A stretch of DNA of 64,000 bases from assembly GCA_945910005.1 (NCBI GenBank), contig OX246744.1:5269680-5333679 (forward strand). Direction: 5' to 3'. Positions within the stretch are counted from its first letter, which is position 1, and each line of letters starts with the position of its first letter. This DNA comes from Isoperla grammatica. Lineage: Eukaryota; Arthropoda; Insecta; Plecoptera; Perlodidae. Below the pieces are notes generated by a model. The model saw nothing but the letters and a program-made list of their open reading frames with translations. It did not search any database and was not told where the DNA came from. This document shows, piece after piece, positions 11,515-23,091 of the stretch. The position numbers and the translations under genes were made by a program.

Positions 11515-11702
11515 TAATATATTTCATAATTATACTTTTTTATTCAGAATTACACTGAATAATACATATTTTGAAATTTTTAGAAAATTGTGACAAATTA
11601 CGATTTTTACCAACCCGCAACCGACTAACATCCGCAAATAAAACGTATTTTATCGGACACCTGCGAATGTTATGCGCATAACCGTGTATCTGTTTTCTAT
11701 GT

Positions 11703-11880
11703 GTGGGTTTTCCTCAGTCGCAAAGGCGAATGCTGAGATTGAATCCTACTAACAGCCCTCAGACATTCTTTTCCAACAATCCAAAACACTCTAATATATG
11801 TTATTAGTCACCTAGAGGGGGGGTATATCATATAAATCTAGGTATTTCCAAGGAAAATCGTTATTTTATTAGGTAATATT
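11703..11880 (+). mobile_element. SINE-B copy, 5'-truncated
   Basis: CCTCAGTCGCAAAGGCGAAT, TGCTGAGATTGAATCCTACT, AACAGCCCTCAGACATTC and GTCACCTAGAGGGGG match the body of the SINE-B at 8644-8925. The tRNA-like head is absent. Confidence 0.8.
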
Positions 11881-12299
11881 ATTGTAGTGGGTTTTTAAAA
11901 AACGTATCCCAAACAATAAACCCGCTCAATAGAACTTACGATAGCTTCAAGTAAGAGAGAGCGCTGTTTAATCTTTGCCACCCATTCGGTAACAGCGACC
12001 ACGTCATTCTCTCCCCTATACGTTCACCACCCCTCGGGACTTCCACCCTCCCACCCTCCCACCCTTACAACCCTTGCATGGACATATGGGCCGTACACTG
12101 TTGCGTGCCTCCTGTCTATAGCCAACTTGACAACTTGTTTTATTTATAGTGCTTTTCACGTTCATTCTACTAAGGTTGTCTTTATTGACACATTTCGCTT
12201 TTTTCTCTTACTTTGTTGGATCGTTTTACAATGTAGACTTCTGTTAACTGTTCTTTATGAATTACTTATTAAATTGGACGAAATTGATGATAGTTACTT
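11881..12299. other. Non-coding stretch
   Basis: A CCCACCCTCC-type tract lies near 12045-12070. No gene was recognised. Confidence 0.35.
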
Positions 12300-12506
12300 T
12301 AACTACTGATACATTGGCAATGTTGCTAATCGATATTATGAATAGATGAAGATCCTACTGTTTCTATATTTGTATTGTAATTGTACTTGTACTCCTAAAT
12401 TATAGTATAGATTGATTGATACATACTTGTTTATTTTGTACTAAAGAAAAATTGTATGTAAACAGTATCAATAAAACGTGATTGAAATTGAATTGAATTG
12501 AATTGA
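12300..12506 (+). mobile_element. Possible 3' end of a non-LTR retrotransposon
   Basis: A T-rich, stop-rich segment includes AATAAAACGTGATTG and ends in a short pentamer-like tail of GAATTGAATTGAATTG. That layout is typical of 3' ends of LINE-type elements. No reverse transcriptase coding sequence is seen upstream, so the call rests on layout only. Confidence 0.35.
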
Positions 12507-12519
12507 AAAAACGTCACAT

Positions 12520-12610
12520 GATTATCAAGCCTGGACTCGAACCAGGAAGCGACAACACCTTAGTTGAGTCTAGACCAACGCGACCTAACTAACTACGCTG
12601 GCTAAAAATC
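12520..12610 (-). mobile_element. tRNA-like sequence (probable SINE head)
   Basis: On the minus strand the sequence holds a B-box GGTTCGAGTCC and an A-box-like TAGTTAGTTAGG about 45 bases upstream. The arms do not fold into a clean canonical tRNA, so a tRNA-derived repeat is more likely than a working tRNA gene. Confidence 0.45.
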
Positions 12611-12639
12611 GAAATTATGGGAAGATATACCGACAGGTA

Positions 12640-12795
12640 TTGTCTAAGTCTACAGATAACAAAACAAAATGTATTAAATTTTTATTAAATTTGGATTAAA
12701 TGCGATTATACAATATTATTAAGGTATTATTGTATTTAATCTAAACATAATTTATTTTGCATATATTTGTTTTCGTTGTCTGTAGACTCTAATAA
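12640..12795. mobile_element. Short inverted-repeat element
   Basis: GTCTACAGATAACAAAAC near 12648 and GTTTTCGTTGTCTGTAGAC near 12768 are inverted repeats around an AT-rich middle. Similar words (GTCTACAGAAAACGAAG, AATTAAATGCGATAATT) appear at about 50898-50955. Confidence 0.45.
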
Positions 12796-12905
12796 TATGT
12801 CTGGTGTCTCTCATAATTTCGATATTAGAAAAGCATAATATGTAAGTGATGGATGACACTATACTATTTATTATAATGCAGTCGTTGATTAATTGTAGGC
12901 CAGTA

Positions 12906-13228
12906 TCAAAAATAAAAAATAAATAAATTCACATTTAGAGTCTACCCACTCAGTAACGAAATTGTGTTTCAGTGGGGGACTTAAATTTAAAGCAACTAAA
13001 CCAACCCTGCAGGTTCCGAACACCATCGACGAGTGAGCGATAACCAATCAAAGATCAATATTTCAAATACGAAACATATGAATCAGTGATTGGACAGTGC
13101 GAACACCTGCGGACAAATGTTAAAATCAACAAGGCCGATTCAGAACAACTTTGAATTTATTGAGTGCTTTGTTGGTAGGACGGCTCCAAAGTCACCGTTT
13201 ACTAATTTCTAAGACAAGAAGTAATGTA
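12906..13228 (-). mobile_element. SINE-A copy, minus strand
   Basis: On the plus strand the copy reads AATAAATAAATTCACATTTAG, CCCACTCAGTAACG, CATCGACGAGTGAGCG, ATCAGTGATTGGACAGTG, GAATCAGTGATT-type text, GGACGGCTCCAAAGTCACCG and ends near TAAGACAAGAAG. It therefore lies on the minus strand and lacks a clear tRNA head. Confidence 0.85.
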
Positions 13229-14294
13229 ATCATATTGATAGCATTACCCTTGGCTACCAGTGGGCGAGAATAGTGTGATAGTAATGTCAAAGATTTTAAA
13301 GGGCTGTCCTTTATAATCTTTAGTATTGTGGTAGGACTACACCATTCAAAGCGCAAGTGTGCGATATCTGGTCCGCTTAGAGTGATAACATTTTATCTCC
13401 AAATAACAATAACTTGAGAAAATTTAGATTAGTTTGTTCCCATGGTTCTGGAATGTTGGGCGTTGATTGTGGTACACACAGGTATAAAAGTAGATAAGAA
13501 TAATGAATAGGGTAAACCCTTGTCCGAACAGAGAGTCGAACATTGGAACTTTGACTGCAGTGGTTGGTAGCATAACCACAATACCAACGAAATAAAAAAT
13601 AAATACTGGAGTTTGTTTCAAACACAATAGTCTAGAAGAAGATAATATTACATTCGAGAATATTACATTCCAACTTAGAGCCACCATCTAAGAAACAGGG
13701 AAAAGATGTGGGTGGTGAAGATTACAAACAAAGTAAAGAAAACATTTTTCTCCGTCTGTAAAATGTATTTCTTTTTTTAAGTGCTCGTCGAAACGTTTCG
13801 AAAATTACCCGAAAAAACAAATACATATAAGTCGTTTAAGCTGTTTCTGAAACTATATTACTAAACGGATTATATTTTCTCCAGCGAGTCTCATTCTTTT
13901 CTATATTGATTTATTCACAATTAAGACTTCCATTAACTGCAAAAACAAAACAGCATAAATATTCAAAGTTTTCAGTGAGATTCCCGTCGTGTACGTTAGA
14001 GCGTCTGTGAAATATGTAAAGTGGGAAATGGAGTGGGTAACGTAGCCGAAGCCGCGAGGCGACAGAAAATCGAATTTACATAATTTTAGCGCACTGATAC
14101 AGTTTTCAAACAGCGTAAGTTGTGGGTGGCTTCATGCAACCATCCCTGGGGATATACTCGCTGTTAACCGGACAAATAGGTCGTGTGTTGGATTGCTACA
14201 CACGGTGAATTACAGTTAATCGCTTTAAATGTGGTGTAGCCGTAAACGAATGTTAAAGATCCCGCTAAAGACAGAAGAACAAAAAAAAATCCGT
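13229..14294. other. Non-coding stretch
   Basis: Overlapping minus-strand frames of 82-87 codons at 13377-13687 show no domain. No gene is called. Confidence 0.35.
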
Positions 14295-14511
14295 AATAAA
14301 ACTGTCAAAAAACACATGAATAAACTTGATTATAGTTTTTTGATTTGTAAACTTTTCACAAATACAGATATAGCACATTTTATAAGTTTTTACGTATCTC
14401 TACCCAGATACGTAAACATTTATAAAATGTTCTATATCTGTTTTTGTGAAAAGTTTACAAAACAAAAAACTATAATGAAGGTTTATTCATGTGTTTTTTG
14501 ACAGTTTTATT
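14295..14511. mobile_element. Near-perfect hairpin (fold-back element), 217 bases
   Basis: AATAAAACTGTCAAAAAACA at the left is matched by the inverted TGTTTTTTGACAGTTTTATT at the right. Pairing continues through CTTTTCACAAATACAGATAT / ATATCTGTTTTTGTGAAAAG down to TACGTATCT and AGATACGTA around a CTACCC loop. The reading frames that cross it are a by-product of the hairpin. Confidence 0.85.
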
Positions 14512-15032
14512 TATTTATTTGGTATGGTACTGTTACAATTTAATTAACAATATATTTTATATTAGAATAAAACATTACTTTATGTGGTTGCTATCAGGTA
14601 CAGACATAAGTCAGAAGACTTGTGCGTGTGTACCTAAAATGCATGTATTTACCAATAAAATTAAACTAAACCAATACGTATCAATACATTTCGAAAAAAC
14701 AATTTGCTCTATAAAAGTATTCCAGAACAACAAAATAATACGTTCTTACTTCTTGTGGCAAAATTTCAATTTAAATTATATTAGTTTACCCTCTTTGCTA
14801 CAATGAGACATTAACAGTGCAAGGTAACACATCGTACACAAGGGTTTAGACTATAAAATGGTTGGTTATGTGGAAGGAGCTTCAACATTCTGTTGTAGCT
14901 AATCGCGATGCTTATAATTGCAAGGAGAACATTTAGAAATAACAATTTTCTCTACACGTTTTCCAGAAAAACAAGATTAATTTAAATTAATAATGTATTC
15001 CTTGAGAAAATTGATTACTTTTCTCTTATTTA
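14512..15032. other. AT-rich non-coding stretch
   Basis: A 105-codon frame at 14489-14806 is A/T-rich, starts inside the hairpin and shows no domain. No gene is called. Confidence 0.35.
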
Positions 15033-16434
15033 GCCTCCTCAGGCCTAGCGTCGCCTATAGGAGACACAAATCGCGTGCGCATTCTGTATTTATTGGCGGA
15101 GCCACCGAGGCCAAAAATCAGTTCCACGAAGTTGTACGCATTGGTACTAGATAGCAGCACACTAAAAACCCGGTCGGAATTTTTTTTGAAGCGTTTTCGA
15201 GTTCATGGCTATGTTTTGAAGTGGATGAAAGGGCAAAAATGAAAATTCGCAATTACCAAAACGGTAAGATATGATTATTACACAGATAATTAATGTTTAT
15301 AAATAATAAAAAATCAGAATGATTACATAAAATAATGATTGATGTAAAAAAATTAAAGCTAGAGATGGATGTATTGTTGTTGCTTGGCAACTCGTTTTTT
15401 TAAGTTGATGTCTCCTATTGGAGACATTAGGACTCACCCTGTCGTTTACCTTTGATATTACTATTGAGTTAGTATGGTCTCAAATGTAAAATAATGGGTA
15501 TTGGACTTGATAATTCCACTAACTATAGTCGTTGTAATCATCAATGTCATCATTGTAATCATCAGTGTAATCGTCACTGTAATCATCATTGATATAACTA
15601 ATAATAAATTATTAAAATGTAATGTGATCTTTCTAAATTGACCCAGACAATGTATTGCATCGTCAATGTAATCATGATTATAATCATCGATGTAATCATT
15701 ATAATCATCAGTGTAATCATCAGTGTAATCATCATTGATGTAACTAATAATCAATTATTAAAATGTAATGTGATCTTTCTAAATTGACCCAGACAATTTA
15801 TTAAATTGTCAATGTAATCATGATTATAATCATCGATGTAATCATTATAATCATCAGTGTAATCATCATTGATATAACTAATAATCAATTATTAAAATGT
15901 AATGTGATCTTTCTAAATTGACCCAGACAATTCATTTAATCTTCAATGTAATAATCATTGTAATCATCGGTGTAATCATTGTAATCATCAGTGTAATCAT
16001 CACTGATATAACTAACAATCAATCATTCAAATGTAATGTGATCTTTCTAAATAGACCCAGACAATTTATTTAATTATCAATCTAATCATCATTGTAATCA
16101 TCAATGTAATCATCAAGTAATCATGAATGTAATCATCAAGTAATCATCAATGTAATCATCAACGTAATATTCGTCATTGATGTAATAATCAATGGTAAAA
16201 ATCAAATGTGATCTTTCTAAATTGACCCAGACCACTTATGCATTTCAAGAGTATGTTATAAATGTTATGTCTCTAAATCCCAATGTCTCCTATTGGGGAC
16301 ATAGCATAAAAATTAAAATTAAAAAAAAAAAAAATTAAAAATATTTTTTTATTTTTTTTTAAATTTTTATCAAAAAGAGTATATGCTACAAACATAAAAT
16401 ATCTGAAAAAAATTACAGCTGGGCCTGAGGAGGT
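15033..16434. mobile_element. Non-autonomous DNA transposon, about 1.4 kb, carrying a satellite-like core
   Basis: The ends are inverted: CCTCCTCAGGCCTAGC at the left and GCTGGGCCTGAGGAGG at the right. They are flanked by TTAG on the left and TTAA on the right, compatible with a TTAA target duplication. Inside are short palindromes of one type, CCTATAGGAGAC (15054), TGTCTCCTATTGGAGACA (15411) and TGTCTCCTATTGGGGACA (16283). The core is a YAATCATCA-type tandem repeat. No transposase frame is visible. Confidence 0.65.
15525..16240. repeat. Tandem repeat of AATCATCA-type words with a long-range unit of about 150-170 bases
   Basis: Dozens of TAATCATCAGTG / TAATCATTATAATCATC words are grouped between recurring AATGTAATGTGATCTTTC and TAAATTGACCCAGACAA blocks. 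The block recurs near 15620, 15768, 15905, 16033 and 16205. The Asp/Tyr-rich minus-strand frame over it is a by-product. Confidence 0.9.
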
Positions 16435-17744
16435 TAATCTGTTTTGCTAGAAGCGTGTTTGTTTCTCAAATTTAATTGTGCAACTGTGTTTTTCACAAAC
16501 ACATTACAATAGTTAAATATGGCCACTGAAAAAAATTATTATTAAAAATGGGTAATTTTCGTAAGAGAAAGCACTAAATAAACTACGTAATAGCCAATCA
16601 TTCTTCTTCTTTTGAACCATTTTAAAGCATTAAAAAAAAATTTTTAACTGACAAATATCGTAGTTTTCTGTGAGTATCTGTAAATCACACATAGCTCGAG
16701 CTTCACAGCTTAGACATGTAGTCTACTCCTAATAACCCTACACCTTCATGTTATGTAACACCGTCTTAGTAAAGCGACTAAATACCTCCAGGCACTTATC
16801 CAGTACGCTGTGATAACAGACCCAGCATCGCAAACACAGCGTAGACAATATTTGTGTAACAAGTACGAATACGAACAAGTTATTTACCCCCTCCCCCCCA
16901 CCCCCCCCACCCCGTGTTTGATGTAAAGTAGCTCCTTACATACTAAGCTGATACGTTTTATTATTACAACTTGGCACAAATTTGCCCCGAGTTATTAGAG
17001 TTTTGCTGACTTTTCATAATATATAAAGATTTGCCTTAATTCCCGCTTTATATATTTTACCGTCGTTTTAAAACTCGTCCATATATTTTAACGTAGATGC
17101 CTCCTCTCTTTCTTTTGCAAACGATTTATGTAGATTGTCTATCTTTCTCTCTCTCACTCTAGAAACCCCTTAAGGTATAAAAACTTCTATGTTAGAGCGG
17201 CGAGATTTACGGATTAATTCGTCCGTGGCGCCTTAAGGCTCTTATCGATCCTGTGATGAGGGGGTGGAGGGGGGGGGGGGTGGAGGTTGTTATTAGATGT
17301 AAGGTTATATGTTTGGTCGAGCTCGTTGCGATTACGGAATTCATGTTTATAAGGTAATGCGGGAATTTTAGGAGAGTTAAAAAAAAATATTTAGTGAGTT
17401 TTTACACGTTTTTAAGATCAGTAGGGCTAAATTTATAGGGCTCGAGATAAATTATATGCAAGTCAGTGTAAAACTGGAAAAAATTAAAAAAATTACCGTA
17501 GGAAATATATTATTGTGGACTACTAAAATGAAATATTATCAGTGTAAAAAATACTGTTTTTATAACAAAACTGTAAGCTACTGATTCTGTAAAATGTGTG
17601 TAACGTACTATATAAACATGTGCCTAAAATGTGAGTATATAGGCATTATGTGTGAAATACAAATACCTTAGGCTTAAACTGTGTTTTCATATCGTATATA
17701 TATAATGTAATTTAATAATATTTGTAGGAATCCTTGCACTAGGC
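16435..17744. other. AT-rich non-coding stretch with C- and G-runs
   Basis: A C-rich run lies at 16887-16914 and a G-rich run at 17256-17285. No gene recognised. Confidence 0.35.
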
Positions 17745-18150
17745 CCTGGGTTGGTCAATGTGTCCCTCTTTAGGGGACTTATAGAGATAAAAAGCGTATT
17801 TGGATAGTAGGACAATCCCGGCCCAAATTCGCCTTGTGACCGAGAAAAATCTCGGAAAACCCATTTAGAGCCGGTTCACATAAATTACTATTGACTATTG
17901 ATTAAGCGATTTGAACCATAGGCGATACGTGCTGACGTTCACACAACTTTACTTTTGACTTTTGACTATTGACTAGTGACTAACGAATTGCTAATATCTC
18001 AATTCCTTGGTCAAGTCTTAGTCACAGCCAATCAGCGCGCAGAACTCTCCCAATAATCATCACTAGTCATTTGTGTGGACGCGGCTTTAGTCAAGGCTGG
18101 TATCGAACCGACGACCTCCCGAATTAGCAACCTGCACCTCTATCGGTAAC
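17745..18150 (-). mobile_element. SINE-B copy, minus strand, split by a MITE
   Basis: On the plus strand the 3' part (GTCCCTCTTTAGGGGACT, AAATTCGCCTTGTGACCGAG) is followed by the inserted element 17869-18086, then by the complement of the tRNA-like head (GGTATCGAACCGACGACC, TCCCGAATTAG, CACCTCTATCGGTA). Confidence 0.8.
17869..18086. mobile_element. MITE nested in SINE-B, TTAG flanks
   Basis: Imperfect terminal inverted repeats AGCCGGTTCACATAAATTACT and AGTCATTTGTGTGGACGCGGCT are flanked by TTAG on both sides (17865-17868, 18087-18090). The centre holds ATTCCTTGGTCAAGTCTTAG and CACAGCCAATCAGCGCGC, shared in inverted orientation with 10190-10440. A 3-base TTA duplication would suit a PIF/Harbinger-type mover; that is inference. 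Confidence 0.7.
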
Positions 18151-18773
18151 AATGCCATATTCAAAACGTAAATAAACAGTGTTGAACAACAATTATTCTG
18201 CAGTGGTTGATAATTTGTAACAGCAGTGAGCTGTGTATACAGTGCGTCCCTATAGTACCCTTAGATTATCAAATTAGATTGTACGAAAATAGGTAGAGGA
18301 TTGTTGCGAAACGTTACCCCTCCCCTCCCTACCCCTCCAAGTTTACACAACACCCCGGGGTCAAAGTTTGTGCACAGCTAAACCCCTTGTTAGGCCTCGG
18401 TAATCTTATTGCGTAATGCGTACAATGTAGAACTAGTTACGAGATGTACACTCGCTGTCCGAGGAAGAGAGAGAGAGACATGACTGGTCAAAGTTACACC
18501 TTCCTAATTCGGATGAGACGTAAAGCAGATGGTCCCCTTGGTACTTTTCGACAGGAGTAGGCTACATGCCGGTAACAGACTTCCTCTCCTCCCTTCCTCA
18601 TTATCATTCGGCAATCATTACTCATCAGGCTAAAGAGGGCACTGTGCCCTACACTGACCTTAATTACAATAAAACAAATAAATGTATGTTGGGTTAGACC
18701 CTTAAAAGGAAATTCACATTTACACAGTTTCTCGAAATTTTGTATCGGTTGAATAATATTTTCATTATATTTT
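18151..18773. other. Non-coding stretch
   Basis: A short GA run lies at 18464-18478. No gene recognised. Confidence 0.35.
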
Positions 18774-18972
18774 CATCCGCAGGTGTTCGCACTGTCCAAT
18801 CACTGATTCATATTTGAAATATCGATCTTTGATTAGTTATCGCTCACTCGTCGATGGTGTTCGGAGCCTACAGGGTTGGTTTAGTCGCTTTAAATTAAAG
18901 TCCCCCACTGAAAATCAGTTTCGTTACTGAGTGGGTAGACTCTAAGTGTGAATGTATTTTTATTTTTATTTA
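18774..18972 (+). mobile_element. SINE-A copy, 5'-truncated
   Basis: Starts at ATCCGCAGGTGTTCGCACTG and runs through ATCGCTCACTCGTCGATGG, CACTGAAAATCAGTTTCG, ACTGAGTGGGTAGACTC and a TTTATTTTTATTTATT tail. Confidence 0.85.
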
Positions 18973-19764
18973 TTAATATTAAACATTTGGCAACCCAGCA
19001 CTGCTCGGTTTTCATCTTCTCTAAATGTGTGACTAGTTCCATATGGTAACAGTTTCCACGCTCTCCTTTCTTCTCATATTTCCCTTTTTGATACAACCAC
19101 GTTTTACATCCGTAGATAACATGTATCGCTTCATACACTCCATCCATCCCATTGTTCGTGCTTCAATATGTTATCTCTGAGTATCGTTATGTTAGTAAAA
19201 CAACAAACACAACTATTCTCATAGAGGGCGCCACTTTATTATCTTTGGCTAATCACCGCGAGAGCAGACTGTACGTCTTTTTATTCATCTAATATTCCAT
19301 TATTGCATCTAATAAACAATACATTCCGCCGTCTCGCGCTTCGTCTTTTTGTTACCACGCGTCGCTAGCGTCGACGTAGATTTATCATCGTCATAACGAG
19401 TCGTTGACAAATGCAAACGTCTTGTCTGCTTCAGTTCCAAATGTCGCCACGGCGCTGTGTGCGATGGTGCTGCTACTGCGGCTGTCTTTTGCCCGACCTC
19501 ATTTTTATATATATATGAGAGACATTACGTTGCGAGAGAGATCTTCATGAAGCGAGTTGGGATTTTAATGTATAGAGATGAATTCAAATTAAATCTTTTT
19601 GTTAATGTTTTTTTTTTTGTATCTAGACGGGTTGGTTCTTTATGTTTAGTTTTGAGGCGTTGCTGTCGGTGGTGTTACTTTGTACTAGCATCGTATTCCA
19701 TCTCGTAGTTAGATAGGAGTCAAGGTCCGTCGATTCCCTGGCGGAGTTCGACGAGCCCCCGCCA
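18973..19764. other. Non-coding stretch
   Basis: An 83-codon frame at 19457-19708 is Cys- and Phe-rich and has no recognisable domain. No gene is called. Confidence 0.35.
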
Positions 19765-20284
19765 GGGGCCTGATTCCAGTACATTTGCAAACTTAACCCC
19801 GGTGTTAGTCAAAAGCCAATCAGGAGTCAGCAATTGAGACGCCGATCGAAGGAAGACATTGTTGAAAAAACGAGACAAAATAAAAACAATAACAAACAAA
19901 AACATTCCAATAACCTCAAAATGTCCACAAAATACTCAACAAAACTACATATTTACATATGTAGGACCTTTATAATGTACTATAAATACACAAAATTATT
20001 TATTAACTTCAATAAACACATAAAATAACGTATTCATGTAGGTGGATATCCCAATTAAAGAATTGAAATGTGACATTTGTGAAACTACACACACGGGTAT
20101 TGACCAAATGGTGGCATTTCAAAGTATTGTTGAGATAACTCTTCTTAACCCTACTATCAGTCAGGGTCATATTTGGCTCCGAATTATGCAGGGAAGCCTG
20201 TGTAAGAGTTAACCCCGGGGTCATTTTAACATGGGGTTAGCGAGAGTTAAGGAGAGTTAAAAAAATGTACAGGAATGAGGCCCC
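19765..20284. mobile_element. MITE-like element, about 520 bases
   Basis: Terminal inverted repeats GGGGCCTGATTCCAGTACATT and AATGTACAGGAATGAGGCCCC differ at two positions. Subterminal TTAACCCCGGTGTTAG and GAGTTAACCCCGGGGTCA are related. The interior is AT-rich and has no transposase. No clear target duplication was seen. Confidence 0.65.
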
Positions 20285-22046
20285 AGGCGATTTACGGACC
20301 TTGGATAGGAGTAGGCTGCAGGGGTGTTTTAGGTACTATGGTGTGACTGGGTACCACCGAACCTGGCTGGACAAGTAAATGCTAGAGTCACTAAAAACAA
20401 TCAATCCCACCCGTTGAAATATATATGACATAATTTGTTTTGGAGATAATATGAACAATTATGCGTTTAGTTACTTTAAAGTCAACACATAAAAATGCTT
20501 CACGTTTATATCCCTACGACCTGTTAACGCTGGTTGTCACCGAGTTTGATAAGAATAATAATAATAATATAAATACATATGTAAAGCTATCAAAAATTGA
20601 AATAAATCATGTCACTAAGAAAAAAATAATTCAGTTATAGATTTCGTACCTGAAAAAAAAGGAAATTAAAGATTCAGATCTATGTAGAGAAGTATTAGTA
20701 GTATTGATTTATGAAGATATATCCGGTATGCAACAATTTAACTTAGATCATTTAAAATAGTCAGACACAGTGTGGTAAAAAGAATGACATGTGCGATGAT
20801 TCTCTTCTAACTTGATAAAATTTACAACATTAATGGGGGCTGGGGTAACGGCTAAGAACTTTAAAAACTGTTACTAAAATTAGTACAGCTCGTGATTTTA
20901 CACAATGAAAAAGTAAAATATTTTAACAAATATACCCCCATTTCAAGAAAACGATTCTAAATCCGTTCATCTATTTGAAATTGTAATGACTTGCCATCCA
21001 TCCATTTCATGTCCATATCTCAGTAAAAAAAAAAAGAGTGGAGAAAAAATAAAACATGCATTTTAAGACGGCCCTAAAACACTTGAGATGTTCTGTTTTA
21101 TTACTTTTCTTAGAAATGTCTTGCGCGAAACTCCATCTTAAGTCAAGTGAAATGTTTGATATAAATTCTGAAACCTATAGCGATAAGTCTCTACTAGGGA
21201 ATGTAACTCTGAAATGACGTCATTTATGTTTGAAGATGTGTTTTATATCGTCTTGGAATTCACACCGCTTTGGACGTCGAAACTGCCATTCATTTTATAA
21301 GGGCAATTTTATAACCAAACTAGAAGTTGTGATCAGGAAATACGTACGCTAGAAGCAATTTGGAAACGGAATGGCGTCTATCAAATGCGAAATAAAGTGG
21401 TTTGAACTGTTTTCGAGTACACAACTCACCATAATACTAAAACAAAAACGAAATGTAAATTTTAAATAACAAAACATGTAATACCAATCAGTTGTATCGT
21501 TTGTCTGTAGACATGTTGCAAGTAGGATACAATAAATTAATATGAGTCAAGCTAGAAAAATAGATAGTGCTGCTATTAGCATCTTTCCAACGGCGTCATT
21601 TCATGTGTTTACAAAAAAAAAAAAACAATTAACAATTGACAGCAAAACTCCTCCTCATATCAACGATTTGGAAACGTATAGTTGCCTCATATAGTTTATT
21701 GTTTTGTAACCAGAATGCACTTAGTCTACTTTGTTGTCAATCGGTAAAATATATTTTCAAGATACGACGTTTTCGTTCATAGATCAGTCATTCCTGACTG
21801 AAATTTCGTATGCTTGGACTGATACATATAAAATAGCACACAGGGATATTCTCTCAATTTTTTTAAAGCTATCCTCCCTAAGAGAGAGAGGGGGGGGGGG
21901 AGGGGCAGCGTAGTTTGTCCGTTAGTCACAAACATTTTACTCTCAGATACAAAAGTGTTCATGTGGTCAATCGTTATAGTCAATATAAATTACTATTATA
22001 TTCGCACTTGTAGTAATGTATTTTTATGTTGTGAATATAGGCTTAG
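20285..22046. other. AT-rich non-coding stretch
   Basis: No gene recognised. A GA/G-run is at 21880-21906. Confidence 0.35.
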
Positions 22047-22058
22047 TAATAATAATAA

Positions 22059-22139
<81 letters not shown>

Positions 22140-22178
22140 TAATAATAATAATGATAGTAATAAAAATAATAATAATAA
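22047..22178. repeat. AAT microsatellite
   Basis: About 130 bases of AAT repeat with a few AAA, GAT and AGT interruptions. The poly-Asn and poly-Tyr frames over it are by-products. Confidence 0.98.
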
Positions 22179-23091
22179 AATAATTCTGTATCAAGTATTG
22201 TATTCATACAATGCGCATCGTGGCCATACTTCATTAAGATGAAATGCATCTAATGTTTTCAGAATTACATTTTCACTCTTTCTCTGTTAAAAACTGTTCA
22301 TATTTTGTTCGATTATATAGTATTCCACCCTGTCTCAACCATCTTGGCTTGTGGATGTCATATTCTCTAGACTACTCCATTCCGCACACCGCGTCAACTT
22401 TCAAGCTCTGCGTTTGTAAACCATTGTTCCCAGCTTTACTTTCGATCTATTTCGGCTTCTTCCAAGCTTTCGGCATCAACACTTGCTCGATGTAGCCAAC
22501 TTCGTTTACAGTTGGGCGCGAAGCTGGTGGCCTAGCTCAGATCGCAGCAGGAGGCGACGGCTTTGTTGTAAATCCTCATTCCAAAACTTTTTATGTCTTG
22601 CAAACTTCAAATATTGTGTTGTGTTTTGTTTGGGAGGGAAAGTTAAAGCTCCAACAGGGAAGTAGATTCAAATGCTAAAGTATTTGAACACTTTTAGACT
22701 AAAAAGCTACGAGTGAACATAATATGAGGGAATTTGAAACACTTCTTAAGTCACTTGTTTTTGTAGGGATGTTTCGTGACCCGATTATTTTATTCGGCAA
22801 CTTTCCGCTTTGCTCATTCTTAAAAATTCAAACACAAGACTTGTGAGTCTGACTGAGGCTATTACATTCTACCAACCGAAAGACCATCTTTATAGGAATC
22901 TGTAGGTTATCATCGATACATTGCGCAAGAAACAGGCACGATCCTGCTGTGAGATCAACTTGGAAAAAGTTATACTAGAGGAACTTGCTAATATTTCCAG
23001 TTATTTCATATTTTCAGTGAAGTCCAGTTATTTCCAGTAAGTCTCCGTCACAAGTAGATGACGAAGATGTGAGTGTATTATTAGTATGTTC
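22179..23091. other. Non-coding stretch
   Basis: Frames of 83 and 60 codons at 22244-22665 show no domain. No gene is called. Confidence 0.35.

Noticed and set aside
15461..15754. Asp/Tyr-rich minus-strand frame
   Set aside because: Translation of the AATCATCA tandem repeat.
15525..16240. CRISPR-like array of regular repeats
   Set aside because: Repeats are short simple words with no constant spacer length and the host is a eukaryote; no cas-like gene is present.
22043..22249. Poly-Asn / poly-Tyr open frames
   Set aside because: They are translations of an AAT microsatellite.
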